Positions 1 through 10,700 of a stretch of 64,000 bases of DNA are shown here, in pieces. The notes beneath the pieces were generated by a model. It did no database searches, was not told the DNA's origin, and saw nothing but the letters and a program-made list of their open reading frames with translations. How positions within the stretch are numbered: position 1 is the stretch's first letter; the number at the start of each line of letters is the position of its first letter. A program made the position numbers and the translations under genes. The stretch lies in assembly GCA_025765595.1 (NCBI GenBank), contig JAIVFH010000034.1:1-64000 (forward strand), read 5' to 3'. The DNA is from Obelidium mucronatum (Eukaryota; Chytridiomycota; Chytridiomycetes; Chytridiales; Chytriomycetaceae).

Positions 1-156
1 TTTTATTTAAGTTAATAATTTTTATTTTTATTTTATTTTTTTTTAGTTTTAATTTATTTTTTATTTCTATTTTAGTTTTATTTCTATTTTTATTTTATTT
101 TATTTTTATTTTTATTTTATTTTATTTTTATTTTTTTTTTTTTTTTTTTTTTTTTT

Positions 157-189
<33 letters not shown>

Positions 190-470
190 TTTTTTTTTTT
201 TTTCTTTTATTTTCCTTTTATTATTCTTTTCTTTTCTTTTTCTTTTTTCTTTCTCTTTTCTGTTTCTTTCTTTTTTCTTTTCTTTTCTTTTTCTTTTCTT
301 TTTTCTTTTTCTTTTCTTTTTCTTTCTTTTCTTTTTTTTTTTTTTTTCCCTTTTTTCCCTTTTCTTTTTTTCTTTTCTCTTTCTTCCCTTGTTTTAATTT
401 GCTTTATTTAGTAACTTGTAGTTTATTTCTTTGGTTTTTGATAATAAGTTTAGTTTTAATAGTTGAGGCT
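1..470. repeat. T-rich / pyrimidine low-complexity tract
   Basis: The first ~385 bases are almost pure T with scattered A, then T/C runs of the TTTTC type. No open frame or other structure is visible. The tract ends just before the first transposon-derived sequence. It may be an expanded microsatellite or a degenerate intergenic tract. Confidence 0.85.
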
Positions 471-520
471 GGGCAGTAAGTTGGTTTCACTTGGTTTGGC
501 CTAAACAAGGTTCCATTGGG

Positions 521-569
521 CTGCAACCTGCACTGCGAAGAAGCAAAGTGACTGAGCGTATGTCTCTAG
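521..569 (+). repeat. R1 repeat, 3'-end fragment
   Basis: About 49 bases nearly identical to the 3' end of the full R1 copies at 9962-10582 (same strand) and 5611-6909 (opposite strand). The shared block runs from GCAACCTGC to a terminal CTAG, and CTAG is followed by T, as in the other two copies. Upstream of 521 the similarity fades, so only the terminus is recognisable. It abuts the first codons of the Ulp1-like gene, so that gene may have been truncated at its 5' end. Confidence 0.7.
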
Positions 570-572
570 TAA

Positions 573-1703
573 TGAAGATGAAGATAGACAATGTGATTGT
601 GTTGGATTCAGGGGATCTTCAAGCGGTTATGTCCCTACTTTCGACTGGGCATAAAACGGATTCCATATTGGCCAAGAAGATAGGAACAAATTACTATCTA
701 TCAACGTCAATGAATTTTTCTTACGCTCGCATTCTTGTGCCCACGTTTGTGCACAATTCTCATTGGGTTGCCGGTTATGTTGACATACACCAACACTTGG
801 TCCAGTATGGTGACTCTCTGTGGGATTCAAGGAAAACACACACCAAGGAACGGAAGCCGGAAAAGTACTGGTTGCAAGCTGTGGAGATTCTGGCAGACAT
901 TGCAGGCTGTCGCAAATCAGGGATCTCACAATACAGGTGAATCTTTCTTCACTTGCATAAAGAAGTTTAACACATTATAATGGTAGGACTGACCCAATCG
1001 ACAAATACCCTCAGCAACAAGATTACCACAACTGCGGTCCATGTGCACTCATGACACTGATTCATATCGCTGTAAAGAAAAAAGTGACATGGGATTGCAT
1101 AAATGCCGACGTTACGCGACTGTGCATCTTGCATATTGTTGTTGCGGAAATTGTTGGGATTAGTGTTTTCGAAACAGATTTTCTGTCACTCCTTCAAATT
1201 CAGTCTGGCAAAGTCCAGCTCACCAGGTCTACGAGTGCAACTCCTGAACCACCATCTGCCGTTTTCAGCCTCCCAATGCATTCTGGTATATTGTGCATCA
1301 TGATCTGAATTGAAAGGGCCCCTAACAACCGAACAACAATATAGTAACTGAAGCAGTTAGATCCATGAATGATGATGCTTCAACCAATCACACCAACAAC
1401 ACTGAATATCTCAATATTCTTTCAGTTGCAGCATCCGTCTCCACTTTCGGGGCAACTTCTCCAACTGCAGGTGTTGCTTCCAGTGATGAAATAGATGAAA
1501 CAAGGGACTCCCATCCAGAAACAAGTGGCTCTCCAGCGGAATCAAATCATGAACTCAATGACAGTGACTTTGTTACGGCTGTTTGTGGAGTGGAGGAGGA
1601 TTGTTATGCAGTGTTCACAAGCCGCATCAAGGCTCTGTTTCTGTCAATCAAGATGCCGTTGATTTTGGGGCACATTCAATACAATGTAAAGAAAGAGATT
1701 TGA
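573..1703 (+). CDS. Ulp1-like (C48) cysteine protease of a MULE
   Basis: Resembles the SUMO-protease-like (peptidase C48) domains carried by many Mutator-like elements. The catalytic pattern is visible: histidine in NSHWVAGYVD (about 760-790), aspartate in VQYGDSL (about 805-825), and after a short intron the glutamine and cysteine in QQQDYHNCGPCAL (about 1012-1055). The intron lies about 938-987. Downstream frames (1051-1308, 1365-1703) are Ser/Thr-rich and probably further exons or a linker to the transposase; their junctions are unclear. The start is uncertain because the R1 fragment ends at 569; the ATG at 573 is the first after it. Its role in transposition is unknown for the family. Confidence 0.55.
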
Positions 1704-1727
1704 GGAGGTGACTAGAGCAAGATTTCC

Positions 1728-4115
1728 TTGATTATACTTATAATACTTATACGCTCTACAGTTACATTTTTATGTCATCTTGCTGGGAAACACAAGCCCA
1801 AGATCTCCGTGGATCTCACAAAACAACGAAACGGAAAGACCAAAAAAACGGACTGCAAGTTCTCGCTGATTGGAACAAAACCTATTGGCAAGAAGTGGGC
1901 CTTGACCGCACCAGCCAAACTCAAGCTCCAGCAGTGTTTTGAGTTGGAATCAAAGGTGCACAACCATAGTCCAGTTGTTGATAAATGGACTGCACGCTTT
2001 GGTGCAAATCGCCAGTGGCATCCTGATGATGTACGTCTCGTAAAAGCAATGGCCAATCATGGTATTTCAGTTTCACAAGTGAAGGAAACTTTGATTGCAG
2101 TTGGCAACCACAGGGTCAACGAAAATGGGCACAGCGTCTCTGGGAGCGGAACCTACCAAGACTTGGCAAACACAATAAACAAAATCAAAAAGGCAAACGG
2201 AACTGACACAAGGAAGCTACTGGACCCAGGAGCCGGACTTAATTACCTGCAATCAAACCCAAAAATAAGCTTTTATTTCTTTCTCAACAAGAATGAACAA
2301 TTGGAGAGGTTAATTTGGTGTTCGGAAAATGAAATTCAAGCTTTCGAACGATATGGGGACATTGTCACAACTGACACAACACAAGGAGCCGTTCATGGAA
2401 TGAAAAGTTGGAGTGCGACGGGGGTTGATTGTGAGTATCGGACTATACCATTTGCACATGGTTGCTTAGTGTTTGAGGATTCGCAAACTCACGAATGGCT
2501 TTGGATCCCCTTTGAGAAGTTATTCGGCTCATATCCGCAAGTTCTTATGAGCGACGAGGATCCAGCTCTTGTGTCTGCACTTGAAACCAACCCAATCTTC
2601 AACAGTGTTGTACACATCTACTGTTTGTATCACCTACTCATTCTTAATTTTCCGAAAAACATGAAAGGACTTGGTGGAGACTACTCTCACATCCTTCACC
2701 TGGTTTGGATTGCCCGAAATGCCGCAACTGCTGCTGCATTTGAGTTATGCTGGAAGTCAGTTATTTATGCAGTGACTGGAGCAAACGCAAAGCCAGAGAC
2801 CACGGCATCAGCTCTTGCATATCTGGATCGCTTGTACTCAAATCGAAACAAGTGGTGTCGAGCTTATTGTGGGAAAATCTTTACTCTTGGAACCCAGACC
2901 AGCGGAAGAGTCGAAAAGTACCAAGATCTTATCAAACGACGTGGTTGTTTGTCACTCCTGGGCCACATCCAAGCAGTTGAATCTGTGGCTGTAAAATTGG
3001 AGAACAAGATTGATTTCATGTCAAGTCAATCTGCCCATCGCATACCGACAAAGAATCAAAATGATGTTTTCAAAGCATTTTCTTCCATACTGCATGTCTC
3101 TGAAAAGTACTTGAGCCACTGGTACATGAACTCTTTGCGTTCAAAAATGATCACATCCTTCTTTTTTGATGCAGCGAAAATGGATGCTGATCAAATTGAT
3201 AACGAAATTGCTGAATATGAAAAGAGTGGCAAGGGAGGCAACAGTGACAATACCAGTGGAGACAACAATCAAAACAATGACAACATCGGCAACAATGACG
3301 TTCCAGTTGTAAACGATGTCATAGACCTTGAGCTCACGGAAATCAATAGTACACAGTCCCGGCTGATTTCCCTTCAATCTTTATCGTCATCGTTGGCTGG
3401 ATCAATCAAGAATATCTACTACATCCAATCGAAAGTTCGGGCTTCAACCAGGCATTACCTCGTTTTGCTGGAAAATGGATCACATATTTGTACCTGTCTG
3501 CTTCATGTGTACAGCCGTGTGTTGTGTGAACATTTCTTTGCTGTGCAGATGTATGAGCGTGGTCATGCTCTCTTTTCTTTGGATTTGGTGCCCAGACGTC
3601 TTTGGAAGGAGGAACTGCAATGCACTAATGTGGAAGCAGCGTGGGTCGGAATTTCTCGTAGTGGCAGTTTGGATTGGGTCCCCGAAACCCCAGAAACTTC
3701 CGATATATTGATGGCTTCAATTTCCAAAGCTTTGAATTGCTGCTCATCATTTCCGGTGCCTCAAACAGAGCACCACATTTCTCCAAGAAAGAAAGCTCAT
3801 GCAAATTACACTGCTCACAGTCAGCGATTTTATGACGTGCTTGTGAAAGCAAATGCTGGTCACCCGGACAAAGTCGAACAAATTGCTTCAGAGATTTTCC
3901 AACAAGCTATACTTGAACATCTGCCTCTGAACGATGTTAAGTCCCCCCCACACACAAATGGGAAGGGGCGACCCAAAAAGAAGCGAATTCGAAACGCCCA
4001 CGAGCCAACACCAGCTTCAAAACGCGCCAGAAAAACGTATTCTCCAACCCATTTGTTGCCATCAAGCCCTCTAAATCCAGCACCGAAGAGATGCAGAAAA
4101 CCTGGAAAAAAGTGA
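1728..4115 (+). CDS. Mutator-like (MULE) transposase
   Basis: A continuous 795-codon frame. The MULE-type DDE core has a first aspartate in DTTQGAVHG (residue ~215), a second in MSDEDPAL (~275), the family C-x2-H signature in CLYHLL (~300) and a candidate glutamate in GRVEKYQDLIK (~395). A SWIM zinc finger follows (CTC...CEHFF, about residues 590-608), and a basic AT-hook-like GRPKKKR lies near the C-terminus. The region before the core is FAR1/MULE-like. No stop interrupts it, so this copy may be recent. The true start may lie further upstream if it is spliced to the Ulp1-like exons. No clear terminal inverted repeats were found by eye. A poly(A)-like AATAAA lies about 50 bases after the stop. 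Confidence 0.85.
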   Translation: MIILIILIRSTVTFLCHLAGKHKPKISVDLTKQRNGKTKKTDCKFSLIGTKPIGKKWALTAPAKLKLQQCFELESKVHNHSPVVDKWTARFGANRQWHPDDVRLVKAMANHGISVSQVKETLIAVGNHRVNENGHSVSGSGTYQDLANTINKIKKANGTDTRKLLDPGAGLNYLQSNPKISFYFFLNKNEQLERLIWCSENEIQAFERYGDIVTTDTTQGAVHGMKSWSATGVDCEYRTIPFAHGCLVFEDSQTHEWLWIPFEKLFGSYPQVLMSDEDPALVSALETNPIFNSVVHIYCLYHLLILNFPKNMKGLGGDYSHILHLVWIARNAATAAAFELCWKSVIYAVTGANAKPETTASALAYLDRLYSNRNKWCRAYCGKIFTLGTQTSGRVEKYQDLIKRRGCLSLLGHIQAVESVAVKLENKIDFMSSQSAHRIPTKNQNDVFKAFSSILHVSEKYLSHWYMNSLRSKMITSFFFDAAKMDADQIDNEIAEYEKSGKGGNSDNTSGDNNQNNDNIGNNDVPVVNDVIDLELTEINSTQSRLISLQSLSSSLAGSIKNIYYIQSKVRASTRHYLVLLENGSHICTCLLHVYSRVLCEHFFAVQMYERGHALFSLDLVPRRLWKEELQCTNVEAAWVGISRSGSLDWVPETPETSDILMASISKALNCCSSFPVPQTEHHISPRKKAHANYTAHSQRFYDVLVKANAGHPDKVEQIASEIFQQAILEHLPLNDVKSPPHTNGKGRPKKKRIRNAHEPTPASKRARKTYSPTHLLPSSPLNPAPKRCRKPGKK

Positions 4116-5100
4116 TTATTTGTATTGCTTGTATTTTTCTTCCTTTGTGTTGTTAGTTTACAAATAAAGACCAACCATTTTCTTCATCGGATGATAAGTT
4201 ATACATCACACAACACAGCAACGGTGTCCAAAGTTGTTTAAAAAATGATTTATTGGGGGGGGCATGGAATAAGCATCCAGGTTATTTAACGGACCCCCGC
4301 ATGGTCCTATTGTGTGCGGGGGGTGCATGAAATAGATCGTGCAGGGGGGGCATGAAATAATTATTTCCTTAGACAAAAACCAATACAAAGAATAATGGAA
4401 AATAAATGTTCACCTTGATCAGAGGCAAAGTGTCCAATAATAGTGGATTATTGGAAGGAAAGAGTCATCAGCATTAAAAACAATAAACAGAAAAAGGCTA
4501 CCTGGATCGGAGAAGAAGTGCCGCCCATAACATTCCTCACTTCGAGCAAGGTCTCGAATTCCCAATCCGTTTTTAACAACACCAGCTTTAGACTCCAGCA
4601 AACTGATGACCTCTTCAAGGTTTCGAGGGAGTCGGATAGCGTAAGAACTGCCATCTAAGAAGTCTTTCAGAGTTGGGTTGGTTTCGTCAGCAGGGACTTT
4701 TCTTGGTGTTTCATCCCAGTTGTTTCCGAGCATTCTGAGTACAATTGAAGAGTAAGGGTATTGGATTTAGGGTGGAAAAGAGGGGAATTGAGAGGTGTTA
4801 TATAGTCCTTGCCTGTCAAGCCGAAGATGCCGAAGATTTCCCGCCCGCCCCCAAGCATGAACCAAGCACCAAGAAAAATTGTTTAATTTCAGTTACATGC
4901 ACGCAGCCACTCAAAGCTCCCCCTGCGGATCTGAACACAACGGAGCTAAGGAAACGCTGGAAGCAACGGTAAATGATGTTGCCGCGACTAACACATTGTA
5001 AGTGCCACAACTCATGTTTTACATACGCCGAAACCCTTAAAAAGGAAACAGGGAGCCATCGTCAAGCAACAGCAAATCCTGTGTATCACCAGACGCAGCA
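4116..5100. other. Inter-element spacer with G-run motif repeats
   Basis: No convincing complete gene. At about 4252-4360 a G-run followed by GCATG(A/G)AATA occurs three times (near 4255, 4320 and 4345). One exon-like open stretch on the minus strand (4502-4734) is listed separately. The rest shows nothing recognisable and may be 3' sequence of the MULE plus 5' sequence of the helicase element. Confidence 0.5.
4502..4734 (-). CDS. Orphan exon, unknown protein
   Basis: A 77-codon stretch on the minus strand flanked by plausible splice sites: an acceptor (TTGTACTCAG) just before the ATG and a donor (CCAG|GTAGCC) at the end. The peptide begins MLGNNWDETPRK, has a leucine-rich helix (about residues 36-50) and ends ..RHFFSDPG. 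Its composition looks coding rather than random. No partner exon could be identified and I recognise no family. It may be an internal exon of a decayed host or transposon gene. Confidence 0.3.
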
Positions 5101-5142
5101 AGGTAGTTACTTATCTGACTAGTTTTTAATGGTATTCAAAAA

Positions 5143-5556
5143 GTGGAAAACAGTGCGTCACCTGAAGAAGCGACCACCGAAGAAGTTGGCCCGCCAACAG
5201 TAATGGACTCACCAGCAGTGCAACGTACTCCCGCAGCAACCGCTGATGTGGACGACTTGGAGAAGGAGGAACAAGCTATAGCCATCAGTATGGCAATGCG
5301 AAAGAAGAACAAGTTAGTAATCGACCGACAGGAAGTAAGTCAAAATCCAAATCGCTCAGCATCAGCCTTAGTCGATGCCATGATGAAGCAACGTGCCGTG
5401 GTCCACATTGACGAAAGGGAGGGAATGGCTGCTGCGTTCAAGACCGTATTGTTAAGTGTGTACACCAGCGCCGTTGACTTTGGCACGGAACTGTCTTTAG
5501 TTGCAGCAGCACAGGGTCAGTCCTGCTTCTATATATCACAAGCTATGAACAGGTAT
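5143..5556 (+). pseudogene. N-terminal exon of Helitron-like helicase gene (probable)
   Basis: An open stretch of ~138 codons, acidic and Ala/Thr-rich at the start with a helical C-terminal half, ending at a donor-like AACAG|GTATGC. It has no ATG in frame at its start (the frame opens with GTG), so it is probably an internal exon behind the acceptor-like CAAAAAG at about 5142. R1 copy A lies in the presumed following intron. Assignment to the downstream DUF6570/helicase gene rests on position and strand only. Confidence 0.35.
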
Positions 5557-5610
5557 GCATGAATTCATTTAAAAAAATTTTGTCTTCCTTTCAACCTCCA
5601 TCCAATAATA

Positions 5611-6909
5611 CTAGGGACATACGCTCAGTCGCTTTGCTTCTTCGCAGTGCAGGTTGCAACTCCAGAGAAATTAGGACTTAGTGGGATGGCAACACTTGTA
5701 AGGAGAAAATATCTTTTTAGGGGTGTGTGCGATAAGTCAGAATTTCTATCTTGATTGCAAGAAAATTGCCAAAAGCAGACAGATTCCCATGATGAGTCTG
5801 CCTGCAATCTGCACTGCTTACTAGGCATTAATCTGGCCTTGAGTAACTTCTTATTTTGCCTTCTTTAGAGCTTCCATTGGAGGACGGCCAAAAATGGTTT
5901 AAATTGATGGTTTAGAAAAAAGATAACCACCTGGTTTAGCAAAAGTTAACCAGAGTTAACTTCAGGGTTAAATTTGCTGAGACCGTTTTTTCATCTCAGC
6001 AAATTAACCACCGAAGTTAATTTTGATCGCGGTTTTAAGACTTAGAAAAATAAATCATGCTGTTGAAAGGCAGCAACAATGAAGAAGACACCAAAGAAGG
6101 ACCACAGGAAGCCTGACAACCAGTAGAGGGAAGAACTGGAGAGAACAAGAAAAACTTGGCAGGATAGTTTATTAAATATTTCTAACCACATGTCCACATA
6201 AGTTCTGTCAAACCTGCTGGTGCCCATGGACAGGATAGAGTTTGTGAATTGTTCGACAGTCGAGAATTCAATTCAGGTGACTTCGGCATGGGGGCATGGA
6301 GAATTCGGAGCAAAGGCTTGTTGTATCTGATGGCTGTGTATAAACGAGCAATAAACCTAATACTATTGAATTTTTGCGGCCGGTCATAGTTCCTGTTTGG
6401 TGATTAACCACAGAAAATGACCTGTGTTTTTGGATGACACATTGTGGTCAACTTTTAGAAATTTGCAGTTTAGGGGAAAGGTTGACCATGTGGTTATTTT
6501 TTCTTAAACCATCAAATTAAACCATTTTTGGCCGTCCTCCATTGTGTTAGTTGATGAAATCAATTAGAGGAAAGCTTATTCTGGTTTTCAGGTGGACAAG
6601 CATGACATGACAGCAGCTAGAAAATTAAATAAGTAGAACATGATTACTCAGGTCAAAAAACCCTTCTTGAGACAGTTGTGTTGTCTGGAGTTACTTTGGT
6701 TTCCAAATCAATTTTTATTAAATTGCCAGGGAAGCAACAGATTGAACATGTCCATTTTCTAAAAATAGAATTATTAAAAACCCCCTTCTTAACCCTCAAA
6801 CCATTTGAACAAAGTAGGAACATCTTTTCTATAAATAGAACTACAAGGAATTGGCCTTCAACCCCCTCAAACTCCCCCTTAACATGACAGGTTGACAAGC
6901 AACCTGCAA
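5611..6909 (-). mobile_element. R1 copy A, Helitron-like non-autonomous element
   Basis: An inverted copy of the element at 9962-10582. On the minus strand it starts TTGCAGGTTGCTTGTC (6909 side) and ends CATACGCTCAGTC-type sequence and CTAG (5611 side), followed by T. The two copies align along their length apart from small indels and a 662-bp insertion here (5879-6540). No target duplication is seen. It probably sits in an intron of the broken helicase gene. The termini (no TIR, CTAG followed by T) resemble rolling-circle elements, although the 5' end is not the canonical TC. Confidence 0.7.
5879..6540. mobile_element. Nested Harbinger-like MITE inside R1 copy A
   Basis: Terminal inverted repeats of about 50 bp with few mismatches begin GGAGGACGGCCAAAAATGG at both ends. 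The flanks carry ATT on both sides (5876-5878 and 6541-6543), a 3-bp duplication of the length used by PIF/Harbinger elements. R1 copy B lacks the insertion at the equivalent site. Internal sequence near 6310-6460 matches the transposase-bearing remnant at about 14.3-14.8 kb, so this is an internally deleted relative. A further palindrome (TTTGCTGAGA...TCTCAGCAAA) lies near 5975-6005. Confidence 0.75.
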
Positions 6910-7062
6910 TTTATTTATTGGATCAGGTAAAAGCTCCATCCAATAAGCCTGTTTTAGGTTATACGTTGGGAGATGTGACGGCAATCAAGGGCGCACTAGC
7001 AAACACGGAACATTTGGAATATCACTTCTCCTGGAGACCTGTAAACCGACATGGATGCTTCC

Positions 7063-7789
7063 TTGGCATTTGGCTTGAAGTCAACTCAGGAAGAGATCTA
7101 CACCAAATGCGCGGATCAACTGTCATTTAATGCATTGACAAAACATTGCTGTGTTGTTTGCGACTGCAATTACGCAAAATCAGAGCTTGTGTATCGGTCT
7201 GCTGCGGCTGAGAATATGGTGAGTGAATAGCAATAGCATATTGGTTTTGCTTGCCAATCATATTAATCCGGGCTTCAGAACTTCCGTCGAGTCCTACATG
7301 TCGATAAATCAATCAGAGACGCACTTGATCCACTTCTTGTGTCACAGTACAACGTTTCTGGATTTGATGTCAAATTAGCAAATCTGTTTCTCAGCCCAAA
7401 CGGCTTTTACTACAAGAGCAATGAGCTGTACCACCCAGTCCGTGTTGCCGCCTCTGAGTTGCAGTTTGAGCGACTTCCGGGGCAGTTTGTTCCTATCCCC
7501 AGAGAAAAGCTTCTGGTGGCAATCTGCCCTGACTGCTTTGAAGGTACACGCAGGCGTTCTGCAGATTCTTCTGATTCTGAAGGGGAAGAAGCAACTTTTC
7601 AACGTATGCCAGCTGAAGCAATTGCGAATGGGAATTGGATTGGCAGGCTTCCATCAAGCTTTGGTGATATATCTAGAACAACTGAGAATGTTGTTTCTTT
7701 GATGCAGCCCTGCTTGTTCCTCTCTACCATGTTTGGATCAACATCCGAAAACAGCCGAAAAACCATCAAATCACACCACTACATTCTGT
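7063..7789 (+). pseudogene. DUF6570-type region of Helitron-like element
   Basis: Two exons are visible. The first (about 7063-7218) carries a CVVCDCNY zinc-ligand-like motif and ends at AATATG|GTGAGT. The second (about 7278-7789) contains CPDCFEG and the conserved pattern MPAEAIANGNWIGRLPSS followed by a helical stretch, the signature region of DUF6570, which normally precedes the Helitron N-terminal domain. It ends in a stop immediately before the next frame at 7792, which suggests a frame break. The gene belongs with the helicase remnants downstream. Confidence 0.55.
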
Positions 7790-7791
7790 AG

Positions 7792-10700
7792 ATGGCGTCA
7801 AAACTCGTCAGAGGTGCTAGGCAGACCATGCATGGAAATGATCATATGAAAATGAATATCCCCCAGTTTCTGAGTTTCGGCGGAGGTGGTCACATAACGA
7901 GGAACGCCGAGCATCCCCCCTCCCCGGACAGGGGCTTGGAATTTCTCATCCCACCCAATAAAATCAGCAAGGAAGACCTTTATAAAGACGTCATGCGAGA
8001 TCGTATTCAACACTTTGCTGAATCAAAAGGCATTGATATCTCACCAACTGCGGTCGATGAGTTCCGTTGTGCTCCACCATCCAAAAATTTTCACATGTCG
8101 GACAAAGAGATATGTCTGTTTGCCATGACCCTGCTAGATTTTCAGTTTCACCATGCCACACATACAAAGTCTTGTTTCAAATGCACATCCCGAACTCCAA
8201 ATGCTATTATCTGCCGGTTCTTGATTCCAAAACTGGCTAACTTACTGGCAAGCTCCATTGATCCAGATACATGTGTCATCACACCATTTCGAGCTATTGG
8301 GCTGGAGTATTATAACCTATGTGAGCTGAATTGGACTAGATTATCCAATGACAACATGGACCTTCAGTTTCTGATTAACTCAGCTACTCGGAAATCCACA
8401 GCTTACACCATTAAGTACACTTTCAAAAAACAATCTTTGGAATCTTCAGCAATTATGCGCATTGGCCTCTATTCCAAAACCATGGATTCTATTTTATCAC
8501 GCCCAGACGACGGTGACATCACCAAAGAAGAAAGAAGCCTTCGGGTCATTAATAAGTTCCTATACACTCTATCAAAACCAGTTGAAATCTGTACAACTCT
8601 GGCAGCGTATTTGGTTCTCACTGATGGTCATCTTTTTGAATCATCTCACACTTTTGTCTATGCCAATTTAGCATTGATTGCTGCAAGTTATCCTGATGAA
8701 ATAAGTGATTCAAATGACCACAATCTTGAATCATTTGTAGACATCAGTATGTCTGTCATGTGGCTTAACAATGAGGATGATCTATGTCCGATGCAAATGT
8801 ACTGGAATCGATGCTGCAACTCTCCTAATTTGGCAGACAAACTGGTGGGCCTTCCTTACATTGACTGCATGGAGCGGTACCATGTTGTTGGCAAAGAAGA
8901 AAAGAAACACTGGGTTCGAAACAAGCATTTTGTTCGAAAGGTCTTAATAGTTAACGGACGGCAGCTGCCAAACTTGGCAAAGGATCTTAATGCTGACGAT
9001 ATTGAGTTTTACTACAAGGCTCTGCTATGTCTTTTCAAACCTCACATCTCGAATTCATCATCGAAGTACATGTCAGGTACTTATGCTTATCCAATATTTT
9101 GTGCTTATTGGAAAGCTGATTTTCTCTCTTTTTTTATTGCCAGGTCAAACTTATAAGGAAGCATACCTTGAGTTCTTGGATATTGGCCCGCCTGCGTCAG
9201 TTTGTGCGGCAAAACTGCATGAAAAGTTTAACTGCAACTACTACGAAAGTAATGAAAAGGATTTCCTTGCATCGGATGAAACTGATGAAGAGAAGATACT
9301 CCGTGAGCATCCTTTTGCTGATCCGGATGGTCAGACTGCTCCTTTTGCTAACGCAGAGGCTGAACCTGAAATTGATGATGATTCTAACGCACTGTTCGAC
9401 TTTGAAAAAGAGCTGGCTGACTCCATTGCTAATTCGATGACAACTGATGGGGATATTGTAAACCCTCATTTACATGACGCAATTTCTCTTTCCGTTCAAA
9501 ACACTCCTTCCTGTCCCCCAGCCTCCAATCTTCCTACTTTTACAAGCCTTGAGAATTATTTGAAAAAGTTGCAAGAACCTTCTACAGCTGCAGATGACTT
9601 TAATGGCAGTACTCGCTACTACACAAACATACCTGAGCATGAACGGGTGGTGAAAATGCAACAGCTTTTTGGCCCAATCCCTTGGACCAATCCTTCCAAT
9701 AACATCAATTTATTGGATCAGGTTTGGCGTCAGAAAGATGATCCTCCTTTTCTTTCCTTTTTGTCTCGGTTGCGATGGGGGGCTTTGACTGAGGCTGATT
9801 TGACTTTGATCAATTCCCAAACAGTGGCATCCGTTTCAAACCAACAGACCCTGCCACTACCGCCAACCTCTGATTTTTTTGCTCCTGTTGCCACTGCCAC
9901 AAATATTGAACGTTGCTCTGTCATACGTACTATCATAATGGATACTTGTCGTGAGAAGCAGTTGCAGGTTGCTTGTCAACCTGTCATGTTAAGGGGGAGT
10001 TTGAGGGGGTTGTAGGCCAATTCTTTGTGGTTCTATTTATAGAAAAGATGTTCCTACTTTGTTCAAATGGTTTGAGGGTTAAGAAGGGGGTTTTCAATAG
10101 TTCTATTTTTAGAAATTGGACATGTTCAAGCTGTTGCTTCCCTGGTAAATAAAGGAAAATTGACTTGGAAACCAAAGTAACTCCAGACAACGCAACTGTC
10201 TCAAGAAGGGTTTTTGACCTGAGTAATCATGTTTTACTTATTCAATTTTCTAGCTGCTGTCATGTAAACCAGAATAGCCTTTCCTCTAATTGATTTCATC
10301 AACTAACACAAATAATGGAAGCTCTTAAAGAAGGCAAAATAAGAAGTGGCTCAAGGCCAGACTAAAAGGATTGCAGGCAGACTCATGACGAGAATCTGTC
10401 TGCTTTTGGCTTGTTTGACATCTTCTGGTTATCACCCAAGATTTAAAATTTTGAAACAAAAAGAAGACAGCCTCTTCTAATTTTCTGGCATTCAAAATAA
10501 ATATTCTGACTTACAGACCTAATTTCTCTGGATTTGCAACCTGCTCTGCGAGGAAGCAAAGTGACTGAGCGTATGTCTCTAGTTAGTCTGTTACAGGATT
10601 ATTGCTGCACCTGCAAATGACAAGAACAGGACTGCCATTGCTCGTATCTCTTACTTGAACGATGATTCAACCGACAAGATCCCTTTGCTTTTGGATTTCT

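Noticed and set aside
5611..10582. A single 5-kb transposon with long terminal inverted repeats
   Set aside because: The helicase frame crosses the 10582 edge and resumes after it, so the two inverted copies are separate R1 insertions into an older gene.
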